Positions 6,538 through 13,708 of a DNA stretch of 14,215 bases are shown in pieces. A model generated the notes under the pieces. It did no database searches and had not been told where the DNA came from. It saw only the letters and a program-made list of their open reading frames with translations. The stretch is taken from contig JAJRXE010000242.1 of the NCBI GenBank assembly GCA_024276455.1, forward strand, positions 1 through 14,215. Direction: 5' to 3'. Position 1 is the stretch's first letter, and each line of letters starts with the position of its first letter. A program made the position numbers and the translations under genes. The DNA comes from Calditrichota bacterium (GTDB lineage Bacteria; Calditrichota; Calditrichia; RBG-13-44-9).

Positions 6538-7620
6538 ATGTTGAAGATAAAAAAAATAATCGTGTTTCTTTTGTTGTTTTCCCTGTTTGCCTGTAGCCGC
6601 CATATTTACCGCACGGCTTACCCGACCCTGAGCGACGGAAAATATGATTCGGAGTTTCCTTACCGCAGCGCTTCTCATGAACTTCATAAAGTGATTCGTT
6701 CGGTGAAGCGCCTGAACTGCATCGCTTATTACAAAAGCTACGTTTTTCCGGAGGGAAGTCAGGTCCGATTACGGGATATTAATCCCGGATTGATTAAGAA
6801 ACTGGCGGTTAAGAAAATCTATTTCAACAATTCAGTGACCGGAACGGCCACCATTGTGCTGGTAAATGGCAATCAGGTGGCTGCCCTTACCTGTGCCCAT
6901 GTGGTGGATTTCCCGGATACCATTGTTGCCTATTTCCTGGAAGATGACAACCGACCCAGCGAATTTGTACAGAGTGTAGCCTTCAAAGAGCGCCAGAGCA
7001 ATATCATTCCGGAATTGCCGGAGCGGGGCGAGCTCGATATTCTTGCCATGGATCAAAAATCCGATCTGGCTATTCTGGGGCGGAATTTTCATACGGCCAT
7101 TCCGCCTGGCATTGTCCCCTTTAGTTTCCCCCTGGGCAAAGCGAAAGAATTGGATTGGGGCAACTTTGTGTACCTGTTTGGCTATCCCAAAGGCTATCCC
7201 ATGATTACCCGGGGAATTGTAAGCGATCCCAATCGCGACAGCCGGGGGTCGTTTCTGGTGGACGCGCTCTTTAATCGGGGATTCAGTGGGGGAATTGTAT
7301 TGGCCATTCGCGACGGCGTGCCCAATTTCGAATTGGTGGGAATCGCCAATTCCGTGGCGGCGGATGCCGAATACGTTTTAACCCCCGGAAAAAATTACAA
7401 CCTCTCTGTGTACGATCCCCACATTCCTTTTACAGACGATATCTACGTCCAGTTTAAAAAGAATATTAACTACGGGATTACCTTTGTGATTCCCACCGAA
7501 ACCATTCGGAACTTTATTCGGCGGAGCATGCCTCAGCTGGAGCGTCAGGGATTCGATCTGAGTTATTTACTCAAGGAGCCGGGGACCACGGGAAGTGAAG
7601 GATCTCAAAAGAAAAAATGA
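6538..7620 (+). CDS. trypsin/HtrA-like serine protease, lipoprotein
   Basis: The protein has 360 residues from the ATG at 6538, chosen because GGGAG (6528-6532) lies 5 bases upstream and the signal sequence starts there; an in-frame ATG at 6520 is possible. The N-terminus is a lipoprotein signal: KIKK, a hydrophobic core, then LFAC with the lipidated Cys19. The trypsin fold carries the full triad: His121 in TCAHVVDF, Asp176 in KSDLAILG and Ser250 in GFSGGIVL. The usual GNSGG is GFSGG here. The C-terminal INYGITFVIPTETIRNFI matches the end of S1C/HtrA protease domains (GIGFAIP). There is no PDZ domain, unlike classical DegP/DegQ. Residues 20-95 are a non-conserved N-terminal region. The next gene encodes an HtrA-like protein without triad, and the two are probably one operon. 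The likely role is an envelope protease anchored in a membrane; its substrate is unknown. Confidence 0.85.
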   Translation: MLKIKKIIVFLLLFSLFACSRHIYRTAYPTLSDGKYDSEFPYRSASHELHKVIRSVKRLNCIAYYKSYVFPEGSQVRLRDINPGLIKKLAVKKIYFNNSVTGTATIVLVNGNQVAALTCAHVVDFPDTIVAYFLEDDNRPSEFVQSVAFKERQSNIIPELPERGELDILAMDQKSDLAILGRNFHTAIPPGIVPFSFPLGKAKELDWGNFVYLFGYPKGYPMITRGIVSDPNRDSRGSFLVDALFNRGFSGGIVLAIRDGVPNFELVGIANSVAADAEYVLTPGKNYNLSVYDPHIPFTDDIYVQFKKNINYGITFVIPTETIRNFIRRSMPQLERQGFDLSYLLKEPGTTGSEGSQKKK

Positions 7621-7724
7621 GGTCCCCGCTGAAGCGATTTCTTCCCCTCGAAAACAGAAAAATGGTGGCGTTTCCGTCCGGAATGGTATTAATTTACCGG
7701 CCGGGAAAAAAAGAAGGGGACAGG

Positions 7725-9134
7725 ATGCGCAAAAAGTGGTTGGTTCTCGGATTGCTTCTGGGAACCGTGGGGTTGCTCTTTGGGCAAGAGAGTGCGAAGG
7801 AAATTTACCGGAAATATGCCGATCGGATTTGTCTGGTGCGTTTTTACCAGAAAGTGGCCAGCGAATCCCGAATCGGTTCCCACCATAAGATTAAACGTTA
7901 TTTCAACGGCATTATTGTAACCCCGGATGGTCTGGTAATGGTAAGCAGTGAAGTGTATCCGGTTTCCCTGGATGTCGTTTCCAGCGGGGGCGATTTTTTT
8001 ACGGAGATGCCGGAAGATTTCAAGGTGACTCTGGCAAATGGGAAAGAATTTTCCGCCCGCTTTATCGGAAAGGACGATCATGCGGCAGTGGGCTTTGTGC
8101 AGATTGAAGGATTGCCTGCAGACACCAGTTTGTCGTACGTAACGTTTGTTTCCGATGCGAATTTAACCGTGGGGGATTCTCTGTTTATTCTGGAACTGCT
8201 TCCGGAGACCTACCAGTTTCAACGTTTATTGACCTTCCGTTTTTTGGAAGGGCTGGTCCGGGAACCGCGTTTGAAGTACTTGCTGGGTGGCTTAACGCCC
8301 CGGCTTAGTGCCGGTGGGTTGGTGTTGGACGGTAAGGGGAGAGCGGTCGGAATCACCCTCCCAGCCGCAAATCATTTTTCGTTCGATTTCATGGAAAGCA
8401 ATCCGGGACCAATCTCCGCCATGCTGGAAATTGCTCCGTCCGATTGGTTTTTGAACGCCATTGCCCAACCTCCCCGCCTGAGCAAGCAAACCGTTGTGAG
8501 AAAATCCTGGCTGGGAATTCAAATGCAGGGATTGAATCCCCGCCTGCAACAGTTCTGGAAGGTACCCCAGGAAAGCGGAGTAATCGTGAGTCGGGTGATG
8601 GCGGATTCTCCGGCCCAAAAAGCCGGTTTGCAGGTGGGCGATGTGATCCTGGCGGTCAATGGGCAGCCCTTAACCGCTCCCCGGGACGAAGCCAGCGAAC
8701 AGCTGCGCAATATGATTCGTTCTCTTTCCCCGGGAGAGCGGGTGCATTTAAAGGTGTTCCGGCAGGGAAAATTGTTGTCCCTTACCGGTCTGCTGACTCC
8801 GGCACCCAAATCACTGGGACTGGCGGACCGGTTTCAGGTGGAGAAGCTGGGAATCGAGATTCGTGAATTGACCCGCGATGTGCTTTACCAGCAAAATCTT
8901 CCCCTGGGAACGCGGGGGGTCTTTGTGGCTCAGGTCGATCGGGCGGCTCCGGCCGGCATGGCCGGCATGCCGTTGGGGTGCATTATTCAAAAAATTAACG
9001 GACAAACGGTGGACGATCTGGCTCAGGCGCGGGAAATCATCCAGGAGGTGCTTCGGCAAAAGGCGCCTCGCTTTATGTTTCAGGTGCTGGAGGACCGCGC
9101 CACCCGTTTTGTGTTTGTGGATTTAACCAAATAA
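7725..9134 (+). CDS. exported HtrA-like pseudoprotease with two PDZ domains
   Basis: The protein has 469 residues from the ATG at 7725, which follows an AAGGGG site by 5 bases and opens with a signal peptide (MRKKWLVLGLLLG to about FGQ). The frame is open back to an ATG at 7617 that overlaps the previous stop, but that would bury the signal peptide 36 residues in. Residues ~30-260 align with the HtrA protease core. Against E. coli DegP as I recall it, TNNHVV is VSSEVY (His to Glu76), GKDPRSDIALIQI is GKDDHAAVGFVQI (Asp to Ala121), and GNSGGALV is LSAGGLVL (Ser to Ala196). All three triad residues are therefore missing while the fold signature is kept. PDZ1 is at ~265-365 (ADSPAQKAGLQVGDVILAVNG) and PDZ2 at ~370-460 (GMPLGCIIQKINGQTV). 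The protein is expected in the periplasm as a binding or regulatory partner, perhaps of the active lipoprotein protease encoded just before it. Confidence 0.85.
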   Translation: MRKKWLVLGLLLGTVGLLFGQESAKEIYRKYADRICLVRFYQKVASESRIGSHHKIKRYFNGIIVTPDGLVMVSSEVYPVSLDVVSSGGDFFTEMPEDFKVTLANGKEFSARFIGKDDHAAVGFVQIEGLPADTSLSYVTFVSDANLTVGDSLFILELLPETYQFQRLLTFRFLEGLVREPRLKYLLGGLTPRLSAGGLVLDGKGRAVGITLPAANHFSFDFMESNPGPISAMLEIAPSDWFLNAIAQPPRLSKQTVVRKSWLGIQMQGLNPRLQQFWKVPQESGVIVSRVMADSPAQKAGLQVGDVILAVNGQPLTAPRDEASEQLRNMIRSLSPGERVHLKVFRQGKLLSLTGLLTPAPKSLGLADRFQVEKLGIEIRELTRDVLYQQNLPLGTRGVFVAQVDRAAPAGMAGMPLGCIIQKINGQTVDDLAQAREIIQEVLRQKAPRFMFQVLEDRATRFVFVDLTK

Positions 9135-9173
9135 ATTTTTTCGTACCTCGAATCACTGTGATTGGTGGCAGCT

Positions 9174-9202
9174 GGAGTGGTGAGGAACGGTTCCTGCACT
9201 CC
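9174..9202 (+). other. nested inverted repeat between genes
   Basis: GGAGTG (9174-9179) pairs with CACTCC (9197-9202), enclosing GGAAC-G-GTTCC (9184-9194). It lies 40 bases after the pseudo-HtrA stop and about 90 bases before the Nudix start. There is no T-run after it, so it is not a standard terminator. It could be an operator or an RNA hairpin. Confidence 0.35.
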
Positions 9203-9292
9203 GGGCTCCGTTCTTTGGAAGACTGAACACGGGGAGCGATTTGAGACAAAATATTTGCCTTCCGGTTGCCAAATACTGAAAGCGAGGTTGAA

Positions 9293-9970
9293 ATGAGTTA
9301 CACATACACCTATCCCCGTCCCATGGTGACGGTGGACATGATGTTGGTGCGCTTTCGGAATGACCGCCTGGAAGTGCTCCTGATTCGCCGCGATCGTCCT
9401 CCCTTTGAGGGCCGTTGGGCCATTCCGGGAGGCTTTGTGGAGATGAATGAACCGCTGGAAGCAGCGGCCCGGCGGGAGCTGCAGGAGGAAACCGGATTGA
9501 GCGAGCCGGCGCTGGCGCAGTTGTGGACCGCCGGCGATCCCGGGCGCGATCCCCGCGGCCGCACCATTTCAGTCCTGTTTGGCGGGTTGCTGGCTCCCCC
9601 TTTCCCGCAAGCCCGCGCCGGGGACGATGCCCGCGAAGTCAGGTGGTTTTCCTTCGCAGAGTTACCGCCTCTGGCTTTCGATCACGAAACGCTGCTTCAG
9701 CGCGGCCTGGATATCTTGCGAGAACACAGTCTCTGGCGCCTCTGGGCTTTTCTCTTGCTGGATACGACTTTTTCCTGTTCTCAACTGGAATCCCTGGGAA
9801 CCGCCTTGTGGGGAACCGGGCGATTCACCGCCAGGCTTTTGGAAATGGGCGGTCGGCGAAAGTGGGTAACCAGACTCGGAGAAAATCGCTACCGCCGCAA
9901 CGCCTCGTCTGCGGAAATACTGGACGCGTCTTTTTCTTCATTGTTAAAATCCTGGGAAGAATTCTTTTAA
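9293..9970 (+). CDS. Nudix hydrolase with NrtR-like C-terminal domain
   Basis: The protein has 225 residues from the ATG at 9293, which has GAGG 5 bases upstream; an earlier in-frame ATG at 9266 lacks such a site. Residues ~10-135 are a Nudix domain. The Nudix box is intact (GGFVEMNEPLEAAARREL, then QEETGL) and matches G-x5-E-x7-REUxEExGU, so metal-dependent hydrolysis of a nucleoside diphosphate-linked compound is plausible. Residues ~150-225 (LLDTTFSCSQLESLGTALWG, then RRKWVTRLGENRYRR) resemble the winged-helix tail of NrtR-type proteins. The total length also fits that group, which controls NAD metabolism by sensing ADP-ribose. No NAD gene is nearby to support a regulator role, and the intact box favours an active ADP-ribose pyrophosphatase-like enzyme. 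It could be either or both. It sits alone between an envelope protease block and YfhO. Confidence 0.82.
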   Translation: MSYTYTYPRPMVTVDMMLVRFRNDRLEVLLIRRDRPPFEGRWAIPGGFVEMNEPLEAAARRELQEETGLSEPALAQLWTAGDPGRDPRGRTISVLFGGLLAPPFPQARAGDDAREVRWFSFAELPPLAFDHETLLQRGLDILREHSLWRLWAFLLLDTTFSCSQLESLGTALWGTGRFTARLLEMGGRRKWVTRLGENRYRRNASSAEILDASFSSLLKSWEEFF

Positions 9971-10074
9971 TCTCCCCTGCGTTTCTCTTAAATTTTTCTT
10001 TAGATTTTGCCAACCCGATGTTATTTTAAAACTTGTGAATCTTAAATCGTGACAGAAAATCTGAGGGACGATTC

Positions 10075-12591
10075 ATGGGTAAAAAAAAGAAAGAGAAACC
10101 GCAAAAGAGGCGGGCGGTTTCGACTGCAGAGAAAGGAATCATTTTTCTGGAGAGGCTGGAAACCTGGCCGTTTGTGGTGGGCTTTTTTGTATTGCTTTTT
10201 ATTTTACTGGCCTTTCTTTACCAGCCAATGGTGTTTAAAAATTACGAGCCTTCCGGCGGCGACATTACCTCCAATATCGGGCAAACCCACCAACTGAAAT
10301 TGTGGGAAAAAAAGCTGGGACATTTCCCCCTCTGGAATCCGTACATGTTTGGAGGAATGCCCACCTATCACCGGCGTGCGGCAGTGGTCTGGTCGGTGGA
10401 TACGGTGTTGAACAAACTGGATTTTTTAGGCGACTGGCGTTTGTGGTTTTTTCTGGCCGGAGCGCTGGGCATGTTTCTGCTGGTGAAATTTCTGGGACTC
10501 TCCGCCGCGGCCGGAATACTGGCAGCCCTGGCATTCGTCCTGATGCCCCATTTTCAGGCCCTGATTATTGTGGGCCATTTTGCCAAGTTCCGGGCGCTAA
10601 TGTGGTTGCCTTACGTGGTGCTTACCGCCTTGCTGTTTCTCAAACGGCGTGATCTGCTTTCCGCCCTGCTGTTTGCCCTGGCACTCACCATTCAATTCCG
10701 GACTCAGCATTACCAGATCATGTTTTACACCCTCCTGGCGGTGGCGTTTCTCGGCATCCCCTTTCTTTTTCGGATGGTGGAGAAAAAAGACTGGTCTGCG
10801 GTGGGAAGAACCCTCTTGCTGGCCCTGGGGGTAGTGTTGGTGATGGTGCTTAGTTCTGCTCAGAATCTTCTTACCATTAAAGAATATGCGCCTTATTCCA
10901 CCCGGGGTGGTCACGCGATTTCTTTAAATGATGTTGAGCAAAAACAGGCAGAGAAGAAAGGGGTGGGGTTCGATTACGCGACCAACTGGTCGTATTCCGT
11001 CTCGGAGCTCTGGAATTTGATTGTTCCCAAATTTCACGGCGGCACCTCTAACGAACGTTACACCGGAAATGCGGTGCCCCAATGGAAAAATCAGACCCTG
11101 CCCACCTATTGGGGTACCATGCCGTTTACCCAGTCGTATGAGTATCTGGGAATTTTACTGGTATTTCTGGCCTTATTGGCCGTTGTTTTTCGTTGGGAAC
11201 GGATCGAGGTAAAAAGTTTGACCTTCCTTACCTTGCTGGCGTTGCTACTGGCGCTGGGGAAACATTTTGCCGCCCTGTACCGGTTGTTTTTTTATTACGT
11301 GCCGTATTTCGACAAATTCCGGGTGCCCATGATGATTTTAACCCTGGTGATGTTTAATGTCAGTCTGCTGGCGGCCTACGGATTGGATTTCCTCCTGCGA
11401 GCGGACTGGACGAAAAAAGAGAACGTTAAGCGGCTTTTCACCGTGGCGGGTGTTCTGGCGGTTCTGCTGCTAATTCCTCTGCTCTTCGGTTCGGGATTTT
11501 CCCTGAGTCGCGCTGGCGAAGCTCAGCGGTTTGGCGCTCAGGTGGTGGAGATGTTGAAAAAAGTGCGTCTGGACATGATGCGTAGCTCCAGCGCGGTGAG
11601 TTTACTCTTTCTGGTGCTCGGTGTGGGGGGCGTCGGAATGATGATTAGAGGATGGTTGAATAAATCCGCCCTGGCTTTGCTGCTAATTGGCGTGGTGGGA
11701 TTAGATTTCTTGCTCCTGGACGGTCACTATCTGGAGGGGAAATTTGTGGATCCCCAACAAATTGAGGCGCAGGCCTACGCCCCCGGGCCCATCGAACAAA
11801 CGCTTGCCAGGGACAAATCGCTTTTTCGGGTATTTCCGGTGGGACGACTTTTCCAGAATGTTCGCTGGAGCTATTTTTACCAGAGTCTGGGAGGCTATTC
11901 CGCGGCCAAGCTGCAAACCATTCAGGAGATTGTGGACAACTGTCTCTACGTAACCATTGAAGGAGAAGTGCCGATTAACTGGCACGTGGTGGACATGATG
12001 AATGCCCGTTACCTGATTGCTGATCAGCCCCTGGTGACCCCTCGAATGGACCTGATTGAACAGGATGCCCAGCGAAAATTGTTGGCGTATCGGAATAACC
12101 GGGTATTGCCGCGGGCATTTTTTGTGCAAGCTTACCGGGTCATTCCAGACGGAGTGGAGCGGCTGAAGTTTTTGAACTCGCCGGATTTCCGCCCGGATTC
12201 CGTGGCGGTGCTGGAAAAAGAGCCTTCCGGAGATGTTTTTGCGCCGGACAGTGCCCGGGCGGTGGTGACTGAATTTCAGCCCGAGAAGCTGGAATTACAG
12301 GTGTACACCGACACACCGGCCTTGCTGGTACTCTCCGAAGTGTACTATCCGAAAGGTTGGAAGGCGGTGCTGGACGGTGAGCAGGAGCTGGAAATTTACA
12401 AGACCAACCATTTGCTCCGCAGCGTGGTGGTACCTGCGGGAGAACACCACCTGACCCTTACCTTTCATCCCCGCACTTATTACACCGGGATTAAATTGTC
12501 GCTGGCGGGGATGTTAATCATTTACCTGGGGTTGTTACGAGCTCTCTGGCGGGAGTACGGAGAAAGACTACGGAGAGGAAGGAAAAGGTAA
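10075..12591 (+). CDS. YfhO-family multi-spanning membrane protein
   Basis: The protein has 838 residues and a GAGGGA site 8 bases before the ATG. The N-terminus is very basic (KKKKEKPQKRR), indicating a cytoplasmic end, followed by a first membrane segment at ~33-51. The first outer loop has GGDITSNIGQTH and PLWNPYMFGGMPTY, the hallmark of YfhO-like GT-C proteins; Asp63 sits where such enzymes usually keep a catalytic acid. About ten or more further hydrophobic segments run to ~560 (for example 145-160, 195-255, 365-430, 450-470, 520-560). A soluble outer domain (~570-810) ends in YYPKGWKAVLDGE and VVVPAGEHHLTLTF, typical of the family, and a last membrane helix lies at ~812-828. Family members are thought to add sugars from lipid carriers to surface polymers (Bacillus YfhO acts on lipoteichoic acid), so surface-glycan modification is inferred. 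The convergent epimerase and glycosyltransferase fit this. Confidence 0.88.
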   Translation: MGKKKKEKPQKRRAVSTAEKGIIFLERLETWPFVVGFFVLLFILLAFLYQPMVFKNYEPSGGDITSNIGQTHQLKLWEKKLGHFPLWNPYMFGGMPTYHRRAAVVWSVDTVLNKLDFLGDWRLWFFLAGALGMFLLVKFLGLSAAAGILAALAFVLMPHFQALIIVGHFAKFRALMWLPYVVLTALLFLKRRDLLSALLFALALTIQFRTQHYQIMFYTLLAVAFLGIPFLFRMVEKKDWSAVGRTLLLALGVVLVMVLSSAQNLLTIKEYAPYSTRGGHAISLNDVEQKQAEKKGVGFDYATNWSYSVSELWNLIVPKFHGGTSNERYTGNAVPQWKNQTLPTYWGTMPFTQSYEYLGILLVFLALLAVVFRWERIEVKSLTFLTLLALLLALGKHFAALYRLFFYYVPYFDKFRVPMMILTLVMFNVSLLAAYGLDFLLRADWTKKENVKRLFTVAGVLAVLLLIPLLFGSGFSLSRAGEAQRFGAQVVEMLKKVRLDMMRSSSAVSLLFLVLGVGGVGMMIRGWLNKSALALLLIGVVGLDFLLLDGHYLEGKFVDPQQIEAQAYAPGPIEQTLARDKSLFRVFPVGRLFQNVRWSYFYQSLGGYSAAKLQTIQEIVDNCLYVTIEGEVPINWHVVDMMNARYLIADQPLVTPRMDLIEQDAQRKLLAYRNNRVLPRAFFVQAYRVIPDGVERLKFLNSPDFRPDSVAVLEKEPSGDVFAPDSARAVVTEFQPEKLELQVYTDTPALLVLSEVYYPKGWKAVLDGEQELEIYKTNHLLRSVVVPAGEHHLTLTFHPRTYYTGIKLSLAGMLIIYLGLLRALWREYGERLRRGRKR

Positions 12592-12617
12592 GCTGGAGAA
12601 TTGGTGAAAGAACGGTT

Positions 12618-12707
12618 GTTGGTCAAGCACCCTTGCTTGACCTAAAATTAACACATCGGTTGTCTATTGTTAAAAAGCGTTTTGGACAACCAGGCTGGTT
12701 GTCCTGC
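12618..12707 (+). repeat. REPIN-like unit 4, between convergent genes
   Basis: This is a near-identical copy of the units at 2683-2859, about 9.8 kb away. The left hairpin is GGTCAAGCA (12621-12629), loop CCCT, TGCTTGACC (12634-12642), with head GTTG. The spacer has TTAACA (12648-12653) and TGTTAA (12668-12673). The right hairpin is GGACAACCA (12684-12692) with TGGTTGTCC (12696-12704), closing with TGC. It starts 26 bases after the YfhO stop and ends 2 bases before the stop codon of the convergent epimerase, filling the gap. It may fold in both transcripts and protect or end them. Confidence 0.75.
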
Positions 12708-12709
12708 TT

Positions 12710-13708
12710 TTACAACCGATTCAGCTTCCGCAGTGCCCGAAACTTAACATAATACATCCGCCAAATATTTAACAAACGGTCGTACTTGGCCCATTTTTCC
12801 GCAAAATTTCGGAAGGTTTCCTCTCCGGTGAGGCGGTAAAACAGATTGAGCTGGTTAACCACCAACCGCAGGTAACCGATGGTGGCGGGATCAACCTCCG
12901 GGTAAAACGGTTCCCGGCAGAGATTGTAGCGAATCCAGTAACCCAGATCGTATTCCGGGAGCAACTGTTTCAGGGTTTCCACACCCTCCCGGAAAAGCTG
13001 GTAAGCGAGGGTGTCTCTCCCTTTCACCCGGACGAAATCGTACAATCCGCAGAGGGAGAAAAACATGCCGTCCAGCACCATGGTGGGGTAAGGGGCCGGA
13101 TATTCTTCGTAAAAGGGGCCGTGCTCCGTGAAAGTGGTGACACCGCCCTCCTTAGCAGGCAGACGGAAAATTTTCAGCGCCTCTTCGGCGGAGTGCAAAT
13201 ACTCTTCCCGACCGGTAAGCTGGTACCCCCGTAACAGCATGGAGATGGCCCGGCTCTGGGCAAAGGCGGAGGGCCAGGGCTGGAAAATGCGATATTCCGG
13301 TTTGGGCACCTCGGTGAGCCAGTAGTCGCCTTTTTCGGGATCGGAAATTCGGTTGCGGTAGAACCAATCCACGATTTTCAGGAAGCGGGTTTTATCTTCT
13401 TCCGATCGGGTGCGCAGGTAGGTGTGAAAAATGGCCAGTCCGTACTGTCCGATGGAAATGGGGTAGTAAATCAACTTTCGTTCTTCCACGTCGATGTAGG
13501 TGGGAATAATGGGAATGCCTTCCTGATCAAAATGGAAATCCTGACTGTGGCCGCGCCGCAATTCCTCTTCGTCAATCAAAAAATAATATTCCCCCAGGGT
13601 GGAACTGTGCAAATCCTCGCTGAGGTGGTAAATGTCTTTTCCGCGGCGAATGTCTTTCCAGAATTTTCGCGCCATGAAAAAGTATTTTTCCAGCTTCCGT
13701 TTACTCAT
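12710..13708 (-). CDS. D-glucuronyl C5-epimerase family protein
   Basis: The protein has 332 residues and matches the C-terminal catalytic domain of heparan sulfate/heparosan glucuronyl C5-epimerase, which turns D-glucuronate into L-iduronate in a polymer. Visible family motifs are YYPISIGQYGLAIF (81-94), FAQSRAISMLLRGYQLTG (149-166), GPFYEEYPAPYPTMVLDGMF (197-216), YDLGYWIRYNL (253-263) and a C-terminal NQLNLFYRLTGEETFRNFAEKW. The residues I recall as catalytic in human GLCE have counterparts: Glu202-Tyr203 (EEYP), Tyr261 (RYNL) and Tyr279 (GYLRLVVNQL); the 18-residue spacing of the last two is the same. It has no signal peptide or membrane segment, so it should act in the cytoplasm on a precursor, or on a lipid-linked glycan. 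The start is supported by AGGAGG (complement of 13718-13723) 9 bases upstream, inside the preceding glycosyltransferase gene, which it overlaps by 8 bases. The polymer substrate is unknown. Confidence 0.88.
   Translation of the reverse strand: MSKRKLEKYFFMARKFWKDIRRGKDIYHLSEDLHSSTLGEYYFLIDEEELRRGHSQDFHFDQEGIPIIPTYIDVEERKLIYYPISIGQYGLAIFHTYLRTRSEEDKTRFLKIVDWFYRNRISDPEKGDYWLTEVPKPEYRIFQPWPSAFAQSRAISMLLRGYQLTGREEYLHSAEEALKIFRLPAKEGGVTTFTEHGPFYEEYPAPYPTMVLDGMFFSLCGLYDFVRVKGRDTLAYQLFREGVETLKQLLPEYDLGYWIRYNLCREPFYPEVDPATIGYLRLVVNQLNLFYRLTGEETFRNFAEKWAKYDRLLNIWRMYYVKFRALRKLNRL

Noticed and set aside
9174..9202. Rho-independent terminator after the pseudo-HtrA gene
   Set aside because: The nested inverted repeat has no T-run after it and the stem is interrupted, so it is listed only as an inverted repeat.
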